Both the position numbers and the translations under genes were made by a program. From the NCBI GenBank assembly GCA_963978545.1, contig OZ021727.1, positions 59,160,487 through 59,224,486 of the forward strand: 64,000 nucleotides of DNA, written 5' to 3'. Below the pieces are notes generated by a model, which was given only the letters and a program-made list of their open reading frames with translations, had not been told where the DNA came from and ran no database searches. Shown here piece by piece: positions 11,476 to 25,068 of the stretch; position 1 is the stretch's first letter; every line of letters begins with the position of its first letter. The DNA comes from Linyphia triangularis. Lineage: Eukaryota; Arthropoda; Arachnida; Araneae; Linyphiidae.

Positions 11476-13671
11476 GAGTTAGGTTATTGAAATGAACTTC
11501 ATTTTAAATTTACACTTTAGTTTGTGCTGTGAAATGCCATACATATTATGTCTTCATAATTTTCTTATTTTTAAGATCTGTGGATTATTAGTTTAAACTA
11601 GTTACAACAATTTTTAATGTAACTAATTGGCTATAGATTTTATAACTGAAACCGCTATTTTATTCAATTGAAATGTGTATTTTATTTGAATTAATTAGTA
11701 ATAATAATGAGATCATATGCATTGATTGATATAAAGAATACTATTTCAATGCTATAGTTTTTCAAGAGAAGTTAACATAAAGTCCTTCCGGAAGATGGCG
11801 CCACGTAATAACTTCCAATTTTGCTACATTTTGTTTAGTTGTTTATTATGTAAATTCACGTGATCAGTTTGTTAAAAGTTAAAATCTATAATCTGGTATA
11901 CAATCTAGGGTAACGCCAAAAATACGGCTCCACATTTTTAAATGATTTACAGTAGAAAAAGAGAAAAAATTTCTAAATGGGAACAACCCCACAGCACCAA
12001 TTTATCACATTACCCAGACACTGAATATTGGTACAAGTGTTCTTACGAACCTACAAATCGAAACTAAGACATTTCTATTTCTATTAACAATCTAATTAAA
12101 CACTTTCTAACTAATTAAAGCAAAAATATTTCGAAGGAGTTTTATCGTGCTTTTAATTAATTAGACCCTAGGGAAATATATATATAAAAAAAAAAGTTCT
12201 TAATATGGAATATGCTAATACAATACTATCCATGAAGCCAGAACACAGGAATTTGGTATGTTTATCCTTACGGTCGTACATAGAAACTCAGGCAATTGCA
12301 CTTTTTTATTTATATATTTTGTTAAATTTCGTTTTGAAAAAGCAAACTATCATTTATTAACTATACAACTTTTCCCTCTAACTTTAATATTATTACCGAA
12401 ATGTAATATTTCAAGCCTTTACACTAAGATGCCTTTTCTAACTTAAAAGTAAAGATATACCATTAGCTTTGAAATTGTTGTACATATCCTACAATTTAAA
12501 CTAATGTTAAAATGCCCTATTTTTTCATAATTATTTTTTTAAATATCAAATTGTTTTTTAAAACTAGAAGTTTTTCTCAAAAAATTTGTAAGATTGATGA
12601 AAATTTAGCAAATAAATTTTGATAATATATTTTACCAAACTTTAATATCAGTATCTTTTATAATATAAAAATATAACCGATATAAAAATTTCAAATACAT
12701 TTGTTAAGAACTTTCCAAGAAAAGGTACATCAAAAATAGGATATTTTGCATTATAGGTATAAGAGTTAATGAGTCCTCTTAACTATTCAAAAGGAGATAA
12801 AAAAAAGGGGGGGGGGGAGGGGAACTGTTTTAAATATGGAATATTCTAAGATCCTACTACTAATCTGAATCCATTAGAATTCACAAGTTCTCCTAAGATC
12901 CTTAGAAACTCAACTATCACTTGGAAATCTGTCCACTGAAATTTACAAGTGTCCATATGTCGATTAAACAGCTGTTAATATTCTAATAAATACATTGAAA
13001 AGGTAATAAATAAATAAATTCTAATTATGGAAATAAGTACGTTCTTCATTTCATATGGATTTAAAATGGGATGAAATTTTTTATATATAACCTATTTTAC
13101 CTTCTTTCAGTATATTTAGGTCTTTCCATATTTAAGGCTAGAAAATGAGTTATTACTATTATCTGGATTATGTAAGTAGAAACTCATATTTCTGTATGCC
13201 ATAATTTAAACCATTACAAAAATTAACAATCTATAACAGCAGAAGAATATGTATAAATATCGGGAATACCTGGAAATGTATCAAATAGCTTAATTTCAAT
13301 TATCATGATATCCTGTATTTTATGTGCGATTGCCATTGGTTTTGGAGTAGAGAGATGAATATGTTTTAATGATAATCACACATACATTTCTGTAATTCAT
13401 AGTGTTTTTATATTGATAACTGTAACCATTACATTTCTTATGATATTACCTATGTTTAAAATAATTGTTAGGCTGTATTTACACCCCCCCCCCTTTTTCC
13501 AATGAAAAAAAAAAGGAATATAAAAAACATAAATTTTGCTATGTTGCAACCGGAAAAATCATTTGAATGTTATATTTTGATTTTTGCTGCGGATATGTGG
13601 TAAATTCATCCTACGAATCTTGTAAATTACTTCTAGGCTATTTTCTTTGAGACAATCGTTCTTTTTGTCTC

Positions 13672-13791
<120 letters not shown>

Positions 13792-16700
13792 TGTTAAAAA
13801 ATTGCAAGTATTTTTCTCATGAATCCGTTGTTATTAATAATTACAAATGAAAAATTTGGCCATAGTAATTATTTTCAACGGAATACCACAAAATGAAATA
13901 TAAGAAAAATTCAAGAAGCTCGAGGCTCTGTTAAATAGTTACTATATAAGCAATTGGGAGAAATGTTACTTCCTTCTAAAATAAAATTTATTTCCAACAG
14001 TAAATGTAGAAAGAACCGTTAGGGTAAGAATAATAGAGGTCGATAAAGGTATGGTTAATAGCCGGAATTGTATAACTTAAATAGCCTTTAAGGAAGATAA
14101 AAACTTTTATAAAATTGGCACAAAACATAGTTTAAAAAAAAAACTACATAATGAGTTTTCTTTACTATCTGCAAGAAAGCTCTTATTTCAGTGAATGAAG
14201 TCCCAGTAAATGAAATAAGTGCAAGCGAATGTTCTAGTAAGGATTTCAACCTAGTATGTCGTGAAGTTTTAGAAATGGAACGACAGAAGCGATTGTAATT
14301 CAAGTCGCAACGTATTCAAAATTCATAAGATAAACATTCAAAACCCTTATTTTCAAAAAGTAATTCAAAACCCTTAACGTAGAATTCAAAAAATCTTGTA
14401 ACTTCAAATGTTACAGTAGCGCTTCATTCCGGAATAAGTAATTTTTTTAAAAAGTAATGTTATCTATTGTAATAAATAATAAAAATATTTTATATATAAC
14501 AGTGAAATTCTTATTATGAAATATTATCGCAAAAAGTAAATACTTTAGATTTATTGAGTAATTTATGCATAATTAATCACATTGACCAAACTTCATCGTG
14601 AATTATTTGTTACATTTACCAAGAGACGTGTTTATTATTAAAAATACCCGGCTATTGTTATTAATAACCGAATTTATTAATACAGCCATAACATATATAA
14701 TCATAATATTCAGCGTAAAGTGCTTCTTTATTTTGCCTAACATCACAAACTTGTCTTCCATATTGTACATGATGTTTCAAAACAAGATGGGAGTAAATTT
14801 CAAAAGGAAGATAACTTTAATATTAGGATTAAAATAACTTTTATCAAATAATTCATGGTCCAAAATGAAAAGAAGCTGGAAGACAAAAGATTTTGACACC
14901 GTGTACATGAACTGAAAAATAATATATAAGCTGAAAACGAAAGTTAATTGATCCAGATCCGTAATAAATGTTTAAAAAAGAGACCATTAATGCAAGCGAA
15001 AAAGCAAATGGTGACATTTGCATACACTGCGTTCTCCTGGAATTCCACATATGGAATAATGTTTTAAAGTTTACGGAGTGTGCGTCTCCAAACCTCGCTT
15101 GTGTTCAATTTTAGAAAATTGATGAATATTTTTTGGGAGGAGAAGGGCAGCCCTACCACCTCTTAAAATATAACATGTTTTTTTCCCTTTAAGCACCATC
15201 TACAATTCCAATTTTAATAATTCTAAAATAAATTTTACAACGTTATTAAAAATTTCAAGTAGTCAAGTTAACTAAATCTGACGCATGTTTCCTATGGAAT
15301 ACATCTGGCTAAAGTTACACGCAAATAGCTTCAAATATTAAGGCAAAATGCCAAAACAAGTTTTAATTAATTTATCTTAATTACTTTCTCCAGAGACATC
15401 AAAACTATCAAACATTCTTCGAATTTTGAAAATTAAAGAAAAGAGAGCATCATTGGAGCTCCATATTTAAAATACAAATAGTACAACCGTAAGACAAGCG
15501 CTGTTTTGATATCAATAACACTAAGAAGCACTTTTAAGAAAGCTAATTAAAATTCCTTCGGAAATGACATTCTCCCTCCTTTTCTTTGCAGTTTAATTTT
15601 TGTTATTTCTATCCAAACCAGTTTTTTTAACTTTACGAAAACAATTTCTATCAAAGAACAGAAGAAAGGCGGATAAAATGATTTCCTTTAATTTCACTTC
15701 TTTGAACTAATTATTGTAATCCGACGAATTTCAAAATTATTTGATTTTGGGACTGCTTGCATAAAGAGAGAATTTTTAATAAGAATATAACCTAGAATGA
15801 AGTTTTTTAATTGTAATATCTCGTTTTGTTCGGAGCATTGCTTTTCTTGCTTCTAATAATTACTTTTGCATATGTAATTTAAATTTAATTAAAATTGAGG
15901 ATTCAATTTTAATTGCATATTTCAATATTCAAAAATTAATTTCCTTGAAGCCTCCATAGTTATTATATATAATTATTAATGATGATTCGGAAATCTTAGA
16001 AAAGTCATGTAAGTATAAGTCTTGAGATAGAATTCTTTTAATGAAAGATTAAAGTTGTTAATTTAAAAAAATTAGTCTAGCCTACTTATGGCAATTGCTG
16101 AGATTTATTGCGAGTATATTATATATTTCAAAAGGGGGGGGGGAGAGGCAAATTTAATTAAACACGAGAAATATAATTATATTTTAAAAAGAATACTGAC
16201 ATATTTTATTTAGATAGAATTTTTAGAGCTAGTGCAAAACTAAAATTTTTTATAATTATCATCCCTTTTAAATATTTTTATTATTAAATTATAGTTTAAG
16301 TGCATTGAACTCAAAATACATTGTTTGGTGAGATCTGCAATTTTACCCAATACACCATTTCCATATATTAGTATCCTTAGATTTATTAAAATTGTGTTTT
16401 ATAGTTATAAATATTATTTAGTTTAACCCTATTCCGAAAATCTCTTTTGCAAAATAACGAAGTGATGGGTGCTTTTATAGGTCTGCATTTTCTTGATACG
16501 CTTCAAAAATCTGATGAAAAATAAAAATGTTTTTTTTTTTTTTTTTTTAAATAAAATATTCGTAGTAAATATCGGATTTTATACTTATGCCTTACCTTTT
16601 TTAATTTTTTGTTTACTTTATTTAACCCATTGATGGTCATGGGAATGGGCGAAATTCTACAGTTGTTTTCCCTGCAATAGTTTTTAAATAACATTTCTAA

Positions 16701-18899
16701 TTCAAATACATAATTTTTTTATTATTATTTTGTACTTATTTTGTTTTAGATAGGTTATAAATATCATCCTAGTAAAAATATTTAAAAAATATTTTATTTT
16801 AAATTTTATTTATGACTTTAAAAATGTTGTGCATTGCTGGAAAAACTGGGAATCAAATGACGGATATGTACGTGCATGACAGTTAGTGCATGCCAGATGA
16901 AAAATAAATTCTAACCACTCCAATGATGTTTTGAAATTTCTTTATAAAAATGTATTTGATAAAATCATCTCAATGAAAGGCACGCAATTGAGCAACAACT
17001 ATACATTATATACTTACACGATACAACTGCACGCGTTTATTACCAGAACTACACGGATCATTATACTTTAAACTATACAGATACACTCATATCAGAAAAT
17101 TGCTTAGATTGATTGTAGATTAAGATTTGTGAATTTATATTCTAGAACAATGTATGGAGGAATATATATTCGAAAATAATGTAAATCTGTAAAAGTAATG
17201 TAAAATCTGAGATTAACCAACATTGTTTTTAGTGGCATAAAACTAACGTTAGTTTGAGGATCTGAAAGTCTCCTTGCTGAGATTCTTTCGTTTAAAAGAA
17301 GGCTCGGTTACATGCAAGAAATCTAGTTATCGTACCACAGATAGTTTTTCATCGGTGGTGTCTGATTGTCCAGAGTTTATTTCCATTAGAGAAAATGTCA
17401 TCCAGCAAGCCATTCCATCCGTCACTCAAATCTTGCTGTCATGATCTTTCGGTGAATATATTAAATAATATTTACAAACTCAAAGAAACCCTTCTTGTGC
17501 TTATGATAAAAATGTCAAGAGTGGTATCCCATTGGAAATCTATTGGTGATGCCAAAATTGTCGTAGTATATTTGGTAGAAACTAGATGGTGCCAAATGTA
17601 AATAAAATTATTTTACCGTAAATGTTACACTCGTGTAAGTAAACTTTTTTTTATTGCCATATTTAAATTCCATGAAATATTTACTTATTATTAAATAAAA
17701 ATAACAATATTTATCTCTAGAAGTAATTGATTAGTATGTGCTTTGAAAGTAACAAGTATTGTTTTCATCGTCATTTAAACTACAAAAGAAAAAAAAATTA
17801 AATTTACTGCAAAAACTATTTCTTTAGATAGTAGATTGAATATTTGAATTTGTAGCTTAAAAATACGTTTTTGTAAAGTTCTTGAAATTAATGAGAAAAA
17901 AATTAAATTTGTTATTCCTGTTTATCTAAAACTATAAACAAGAATATCAATAATTTAAATAATTTAACACAAATGTGAATAAACGAGAAGTGAAAACACA
18001 TTTTTTAACTATATACAAATAAGGATAGAAATAGTTTTTCTTTAAATAACATTCAATAAAATAAAATTGCTTTTAAAAGTGTTTACTAGCAATTGTATTT
18101 TCGTAAAATATTTAATTAAAAATAATGCTTCAAGCGGATATGCATTCGATATGTATAAATATTCTATTGAATATTAGATTTTTCTTACAAGGACAATCTG
18201 ACAAAACTATTTTCTCTAAATTCAGAACAATGGATTATTCAGAAGTATTCAGCAAGTGTAATTTTTTTTAAAGACAATGGATTTCTTTCATTTTGAAAAG
18301 AAATTAAGTTAAAGTGTATTTTACTTTTTATGCTAGGAAAAATATATTTTTCATTGTAGCAGTCTTCTTAAGTTTCACTAGGTTAAACATATAACAACTT
18401 GTCGGTTAATGTTACAAGTCGTTACATAAAATGTTTCACATTAGATTAAAAAATTTCTAAATTCTCAGGTGTTTAAATATCATTGTTCTTTGTTATTAGT
18501 TGAAAATTGGAACAAATCACAAATGAGCTAAATGCATATAAATAAACAATTAAATAATATTGTAAAAGATTGGGTGATTGCGTTGGAGGTTTCCTGCTGC
18601 AAAAGCTACACGAAGGTTGTATTATTTTAGAGTATAATTAGGGCAAGATATGCTATACTAAATGTAGCCAAAGTATCAAGACTGTAATGTCTTAAGGGAG
18701 GTCTGTCAAGGAAATACTATTCTGATTTTGCATATCTAATGGGAGAAAATCCGAAAAAAAACTTCAATCATACCAACTAACTATGTCACAATCGTCACCG
18801 TCACTTCTCAATTTATAAACAGAAACCTCAGAGTGCAGGGTGGATGATCGATCACTTGATATGCCACATCATTTTCACTGGCTAGACAAATATTATGCT

Positions 18900-19640
18900 T
18901 CTCGTACGTAATTCCGTCTTAAATAATAACAAAATAATTTATTTTATATTTTTTGAACCGTTGATGTAATTTAAGAAGCTTGATACTTAGTCTTTATATG
19001 AGTGATTACAGCATTAATTAAAATCACTATTTATGAATAAAATAATATTCTCGTACGTAATTCCGTCTTAAGTAATAATAAAATAATTTCTTTTATATTC
19101 TTTGATCCGCTGATGTAATTTAAGAAGCGTGACACTTAGTCTTTATATGAGTGATTACAGCATTAATTAAAATCACTAATTATGAATAAAATAATATTCT
19201 CGTACGTAATTTCGTCTTAAATAATAAAATAATTTCTTTTATATTCTTTGATCCGCTGATGTAATTTAAGAAGAGTGACACTTAGTCTTTATATGAGTGA
19301 TTACAGCATTAATTAAAATCACTATTTATGAATAAAATAATATTCTCGTACGTAATTCCGTCTTAAATAATAATAAAATAATTTCTTTTATAATCTTTGA
19401 TCCGCTGATGCAATTTAAGAAGTCTTTATATGAGTGATTACATTATTAATTAAAATTACTATTTATGAATAAAATAATATTCTCGTACGTAATTCCGTCT
19501 TAAATAATAATAAAATAATTTCTTTTATATTCTTTGATCCGCTGATGTAATTTAAGAAGCGTGACACTTAGTCTTTATGTGAGTGGTTACAGCATTAATT
19601 AAAATCCCTATCTATGAAATAAAATCTTATTTATAAAATA
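18900..19640. repeat. 147-149 bp tandem repeat, five copies
   Basis: Each unit opens with ctcgtacgtaatt(c/t)cgtctt. Unit starts are at 18901, 19050, 19199, 19345 and 19492, so the spacing is 149, 149, 146 and 147 bp. Each unit also contains gatccgctgatg and gtgattacagcattaatt. The copies are highly similar apart from small deletions; the fourth lacks part of the gacacttagtc segment. The array directly abuts the GC-richer stretch beginning near 19650. Confidence 0.95.
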
Positions 19641-19653
19641 AAACTTTTCTTTA

Positions 19654-20307
19654 TTGAATGATCGAAAGTTAGTTTACATACGAAAAACACATGACACACA
19701 AAACAATACACCTCCGCTACATCCTTATACTGTACCTCTTTCTCAGAAGAATTTGTCTGACGAACTGTGCATACAAGCCAAGTCCCATTGCACTCGGAAA
19801 AATACTAAAATTGATGACGAAAACTATCGATCAGCAGTCTCATCGAAACGAAACGAAACAAAAAATCCCAGACCCTTCAACATAGTTTATCTATACATTT
19901 TTGCCCTCTACATACTTCCCCTCTGCACTTTAACACACCATCAAAAACGAATCAAGAGTGAAAGAAATACGCTTCAGCATCGGCGACGCGTGTTAAAAAG
20001 TAAAAAAAAAAGAAAAAGATACGCATGCCCTCGAGGTTCTCAGACCACTTCAGGCCAAGATACGGGGAGGAATCTTTTCCGATTCTCAGAACCAGAGATC
20101 TCTTCCGATTCATGGGAGACAGGAGTGCAAAAATCAGCTGACGCGATGGAGTTGAAATGCAAATTGATCACGAGCGCTGCTGCCTTTCGTATTCATGACT
20201 TGACAAGTCTTTCTCTTGTTAGAGAAGTTGTTGGCTGTGTGTCTCCGGTTTTGGTTTTTCGCTGCATCTTATTTATGTCTTGGATGGGGATGTATAGCAT
20301 TCAGTAG
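19654..20307 (+). other. GC-elevated stretch with a 217-codon ORF of unknown meaning
   Basis: A reading frame of 217 codons is open here, long for such an AT-rich setting. The predicted protein shows no family I recognise. It has a basic patch KSKKKRKR near the middle and a hydrophobic stretch at the C-terminus, but no signal peptide, domain or low-divergence repeat. The base composition is clearly richer in G+C than the flanks. The frame may be chance in a GC-rich non-coding or transposon-derived segment, or an unrecognised exon or gene. It lies antisense to the Dscam-like gene in its 11.7-kb intron and directly follows the 149-bp repeat array. Confidence 0.2.
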
Positions 20308-21060
20308 AGGATAGAGTGATATAATCGTTATATTCAATGACGAAGTTGGTTTATATTGTATGTACTACAAATTATTAAGAAATTGGCGAGAAAAAGTCAG
20401 AGAAAAGGAATACTTAGTAAATTATGGGCAATTGAACAAAGATTTATGAAACTATTTTGACAACGTTGTTAAATTACAGATATATCTATTTTTAAAGTTA
20501 AATAAACATAAACAGTTAATAGAAATTTTTACCGATTGGGAATACAAATTTCATTTTATATGATACTTTTATTTCTTAAAGCATCGTTTTCTCTCGTTTA
20601 TAAAAAAAATATACTTTTCTAGATACTTTAATACAGTGCCATAGTGATAAGTGTGGTTTTCGACTAATACTATACCACTGAGGAGTCAAATCCGAGTACA
20701 ACTCTGAAAATCTAAACATCGTAAAATAGCGATCACTCATGCCCGAGATGTTAAGTTTCGTGCTTTAGAAATGATCACCACAACAATGTCATTTCAAAGA
20801 CTCAAAAAAGAGGATATTGAAAGTAAACGCTATGACATATGGCTAAACAAAGCTGGCAAAAGAATTTGGGTGCCATCGATTTGAGGTCGTCTTTTTAGTA
20901 AATGTACCATCATGGAGCAAATCCCTTGGGTTATATATTGTCACTTACGTAACTTAAGATTAAGTACAGTACTAGATGAAGGAGAAGTACATTTTACAAT
21001 AACCATTACTTGCCAGGTTTTTTTTTTTTTTTACAAAAAATACCGTATAATCTTAATTCA
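20308..21060. other. Intronic sequence, no feature assigned
   Basis: The sequence is AT-rich up to about 20630. A mixed-composition patch at 20640-20950 contains gagtcaaatccgag and gggtgccatcga but no complete SINE or ORF. I see nothing further. Confidence 0.5.
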
Positions 21061-21357
21061 TTAACCCTCAAGAGAAGCACTGGGTATGGGATACCCAGGG
21101 GTGAATTAAATGTGTTTCTCCCTCATAAATGGTTACGTTGAGAAGGTGACTCTGAGTGGGGAAAAAAATTCTACCTTCTACAGATCCTCAACCACAGTCA
21201 CCTTGAGATGTGAATACTAAATGAAATATAGGCGACCGTAGTCAGTCTATAGATATACCATACCCAGAGCTGTTGTAACGTCAGTATTGTGTCATTATTG
21301 TCTTCTTATCATCGTAGTACTAAAATCAATTCAGAAACTGGATAACCAGGAATTGTA

Positions 21358-21835
21358 ATGTTTTATAATGATACAAAAGGATGTACTGACAGTTTTGACA
21401 AAAATTGCCATGATTTTACGATTGCTCGCAAAACCCTGAGATGGCCAATGCGTTATTTTTACCGAATGTTAGACCAAGCTATTATAAATTTTTTCATTAT
21501 TAATAATTTAATAAGTAGCAATAAAACGATAACTCTTAATAATTATATTTTAGATATATCTTTATCTCTTGTTAAGCCATTTTTGATAATAAGACTTAAA
21601 TTGCCTACTTTACAAACGACATTAGCTCACAAATAGAAACTTTCTTAGATTCTAAAGATTTACCTGAATCCGAAACCCTAGAGAATTAATGGCTGAAAAC
21701 AAACTAGAAAAATATAAACGTTGTGGATATTGTCCCAGTTCATTAGACTGAAAAACATGTTATAAGTGATTAAGATGTGATAATCCTATGTGTAAAGAAC
21801 ATACAGCTAGAATTTGTGTAGAATGTAGCATTTAA
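21358..21835 (+). pseudogene. piggyBac transposase C-terminal remnant
   Basis: The reading frame includes YNDTKGCTDSFDKNC and RKTLRWPMRYFYRMLD, matching the piggyBac YNKTKGGVD..D and (T)RRWP...FY.MLD signatures. After a stop at about 21636, a second segment (about 21710-21835) encodes the cysteine-rich C-terminal zinc-binding domain: CGYC, TCYK, CDNPMCKEH and ICVEC. That segment is broken by two in-frame TGA codons at 21749-21751 and 21767-21769. The N-terminal half and the catalytic aspartates upstream are absent. It is a non-functional relic. Confidence 0.88.
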
Positions 21836-22268
21836 TTATATTCTTAATATTTTGTTGTAGCATTAATACATTTATAATGTAAGTTTTGTAATGTAATTTA
21901 AGTGTTTGTTTTAATAAAAAATTAATGACTTCATATGGTTAACTAAGCATTATCATTCTAAAAACACTGAACTTTAAGTAACTAAATAAATACAATTTTT
22001 AAATTAAAGCAAAATAATCTAATAAGTATCTAAATTTACATTAAGTCCCCTTTTAAATGCCGTGGGGGAAAAAGTTTTTATCTATTAATTCCGCCTAAAT
22101 ATGATAGTTCGAATAAAACACCTTATTTTAAGAATTTTTTAAAATTTTTTTCTAAGGTATTGAGAATACTATTATTTTTATAAACATTTTATGGATATAT
22201 TCTTTTTCAACACTGTCTGCAGTTTAAATTGAAACAAAGTAATTCTAAATCGGATAATTGAATCGAAA

Positions 22269-22355
22269 GGTATTATTAATCAAAGACATACGGGTATGGT
22301 ATTATTAATCAAAGACATACGGATATGGTATTATTAATCAAAGTATACCCAGTAA
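22269..22355. repeat. 29-bp subterminal tandem repeat, three copies
   Basis: The unit ggtattattaatcaaagaca plus tacgggtat recurs at 22269, 22298 and 22327, the last copy diverging at its end. It lies inside the right end of the piggyBac-like element, where subterminal repeats can serve as transposase-binding sites in this superfamily. Confidence 0.85.
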
Positions 22356-22670
22356 GTAATCAATTCATACCCAGTGCTTCTGAATAGGGAAGTCGCTATA
22401 GTGCTTCTCTTGAGGGTTAACAAAACAAATGATTTTAAATTAAAATGTTAAAATTGTTATTTTTTGTATAAATTAACTATTAACTAATTTTAAATAATAC
22501 ATTTTGACCATATAAAAATGAGAAACTTCATCGCCTCTGATTTGTTCCGCACCAAGTAAAACATTTGCTCAAAACGTACCAAATTGTTCAAAAAGAGTAA
22601 TTTGGCTCTTACTTTTCTATCTAAATAAATTAGTCAAGCGTACATAAAAGGAACATGCTTAGGAACTCAC

Positions 22671-22741
22671 CTGCCATGATATTCGAATTGATGATGAGTC
22701 TAGAGGTATTGCTTTGACATGACGAGGAGGACTTCTAGGAG
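22671..22741 (-). CDS. Dscam-like gene, FNIII-2 domain, first half (71-bp microexon-like)
   Basis: A 71-bp exon isolated between two introns of about 11.7 and 11.9 kb. It encodes PRSPPRHVKAIPLDSSSIR then ISWQ, the first strands of FNIII-2 (human: PPQEVHLEPISSQSIRVTW). The acceptor is tgttcttag before CTCCTAG and the donor is GTGAGT at 22665-22670. Entry phase 1 with the upstream G gives Ala (TTNAEAPRSPP); exit phase 0 after CAG. The conserved Trp of FNIII strand B lies at its end. Short length and long flanking introns make it easy to miss in automated annotation. Confidence 0.9.
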
Positions 22742-23704
22742 CTAAGAACATAAAAATATATTTCGAGATTTATAATAATCATCAAAAACAACAAATCATT
22801 TACAAGTAGGTTCTTATCCAGCTCAAGACATATACTTTTACTTTTAAAAGTAATAGTCATAAAGATACTATAAATATATAATTAACAATTGCACACACTT
22901 AGGCTAGTGATGTATGTGTGTTGCAATGTATAAATTAGTGCTGTGAACGTACATTTATATTTTGTACACACATATAAAATACCTTTCGGAGTTTTGTTTT
23001 AGTAGATTTTTGTAATTCTTAAAATATTGTATATGTACGTATGTCTTCATAGAATTTAAATGGGAAATAATACCTATATGCTGAGTTACAAAACAAACTA
23101 TCGAAAACATAAATTTGGAAATAGTGAAATGTTTTGAATGGTTGGTTTGGTATCAGAGATTCTGTTGATGATTTTAAAAGTTGGCACAAAAACTTAATGT
23201 TTGAGAGTTACTCAAATTTAGGCAATGCAACCCAATGAATTGCTCTGACCGACCAGAATATCATGAAAGCTTGTATATAAAATCATTCTTTCCCACCAAA
23301 GTCACCATCATTTAATGCAGAAACTACTTAGTAAATAAAACAAAATTGTTAGAACTTTTTGATCCTTCAACAAATGCATCAGTAGTCATAAAATAGCTCG
23401 TTTACATAATATATTATATACGTACTTATACATAAAAAATAATTATTAAAGTTTTCGTTTCTCAACTAATGAATTTTTTCGAGCCGAATTTTTCAATAAC
23501 TTCGTTTAATGTTTAATGCATTGCTCGATGCTCGTATTAAATTTCGTCACTGTTATGTGTAGGGTGCTTCAAAATTAAATATCCTTGTTTGGAAAGGTTT
23601 TGAGAGACGTAACATATTTAAACTTTGAAGGTAAACATTTCCGATTAATGGAAAATCATTGAAGCAATAAAAATTTGTAGTCCCTAAAATTGTCAATAAG
23701 TAAA

Positions 23705-23908
23705 ATTTTGCCCCTGATTTAGTTATTTTCAGATTATCTGGAGCCGTCAGTAACACGAAGGCTTTAATTCGCCGAAACATTCGTCATTTGTCCAGCCGAC
23801 ATACATTTGCAAACACCCATGCCTTACACGGGACTGGAACCCGCAACCTCTCAGTCTAAAAGCTAGCACGCTAACCACTACACCGTTTAGTCGGCATTTT
23901 GCCCCTGA
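23705..23908 (-). mobile_element. tRNA-derived SINE with 13-bp target-site duplication
   Basis: The 13-bp direct repeat ATTTTGCCCCTGA occurs at 23705-23717 and 23896-23908 and brackets a 178-bp insert. Read on the minus strand, the insert starts GCCGACTAAACGGTGTAGTG, with an A-box-like GTGTAGTGGTTAG and a B-box-like GGTTCCAGTCC in a GCGGG/CCCGT arm, as in a tRNA. The acceptor arm no longer pairs well, so this is not a working tRNA gene. A non-tRNA body follows and the 3' end is AT-rich. Exact duplication implies a fairly recent insertion. Confidence 0.85.
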
Positions 23909-25068
23909 GAGTTGCGTTAGAGGAGTAGTAATTTCCCATAACACTCATGTGAAAAGAAAAAAGAGACATGCTATGAGTTTCAAGGCTTGGAGATTAATAT
24001 AAATTTATCATATCAATTTACGTTATATTGTAAATATTTTTTTTTATTCAACTTTAAGAATACAGTTACTAATTATTTCCAATTATTACATATTTTACTT
24101 CAAGTACAACATTCTCAATTCTTTTCTACACTGCAGCACAATTTTCTATACATTTCCTGTTTATTTATTAAGTTATTTCATTTAACAATTTATTTTGTGC
24201 ATTCTTAGATGTATCAAGTGTTTCTATTCTTATCAGCAGAGCGTAGTTTCCAAAGTAGAACACGTAAGTACGCCACATAACATACCAAATTATTTGCAAC
24301 ATTGGATTTCGCATCACATGGGGGCATTGTAAAGCTTCCTTTCTCATTTCTTTAGTCAAATCTGGGATTTCAGTGAAGGAAAACCATTAAAAGGTGATCC
24401 GAGAGGACGTTATACGAATTGTTATGTCCCTTACGTGGATCTGAGAAACAAAATAAAATGATCTATAGAGTGTATTTTGAGGAGAAAAACAATTCCGAGT
24501 GAATTGAAGTTACTCTATAAAATAATATTATATTCCTTAACACTTTTTGGATGGATTTTATTTTTGGTCTTGGTTGTTTAACTATATCCAAGTAATATAA
24601 ATGAGCATGACAAGTTTAAATGGCATAACATTGATTATCTTGGATAAAATTGCTCTTTTCAGTGCTTTATATTGTAAAATAATATTTTTATGTCTCATAA
24701 CACATAAATCAAAATAATACAATAATATGCTACTATTTTTTCAGTTTTCAAGCTTTCGATTGTTATGACTGGTTATTTATTTGTGATATTTTACATTCAT
24801 ATTTGTGTCGTATAGATCGATAATTTTTTTTTTTTATCAGACTTCAATTTTCTGTAATGGATTATGTATACTGAAAATAGTTGCTAGAGTCTTATTTCAA
24901 AATTTGATAATAATCGAACCACTTGTTATTAAAAGGGAACTTCAGCAGTCTTGGACGAAACACTTATTTTTCGTTTACAATTTTATGAAGGTCAACACAG
25001 TGTTTGGTGTTTCTATCATTGTAGTCACTTTTGCTGCAAAGTTTTCGTAGGACGTTATATTCTGTTAA

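Larger units (their letters stand above)
21061..22420. mobile_element. piggyBac-like element, internally deleted
   Basis: TTAA flanks both ends (21061-21064 and 22417-22420), and the terminal inverted repeats are CCCTCAAGAGAAGCAC against GTGCTTCTCTTGAGGG, the CCCT start typical of piggyBac. Just inside, CACTGGGTAT is answered by ATACCCAGTG. At about 1360 bp it is shorter than autonomous elements (around 2.5 kb) and contains only the C-terminal part of a transposase. Near the right end a 29-bp subterminal repeat occurs three times. Confidence 0.93.

Noticed and set aside
16503..16694. 63-codon minus-strand ORF ending in a lysine run
   Set aside because: The K run is a poly-T tract; no similarity or splice support.
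20680..20710. tRNA B-box-like string gagtcaaatccgag
   Set aside because: No matching A box at the right distance and no cloverleaf; no boundaries for a SINE.
23747..23944. 65-codon minus-strand ORF with LNGVVVSVLAFRL
   Set aside because: It is the translated tRNA-like head of the SINE, not a protein gene.
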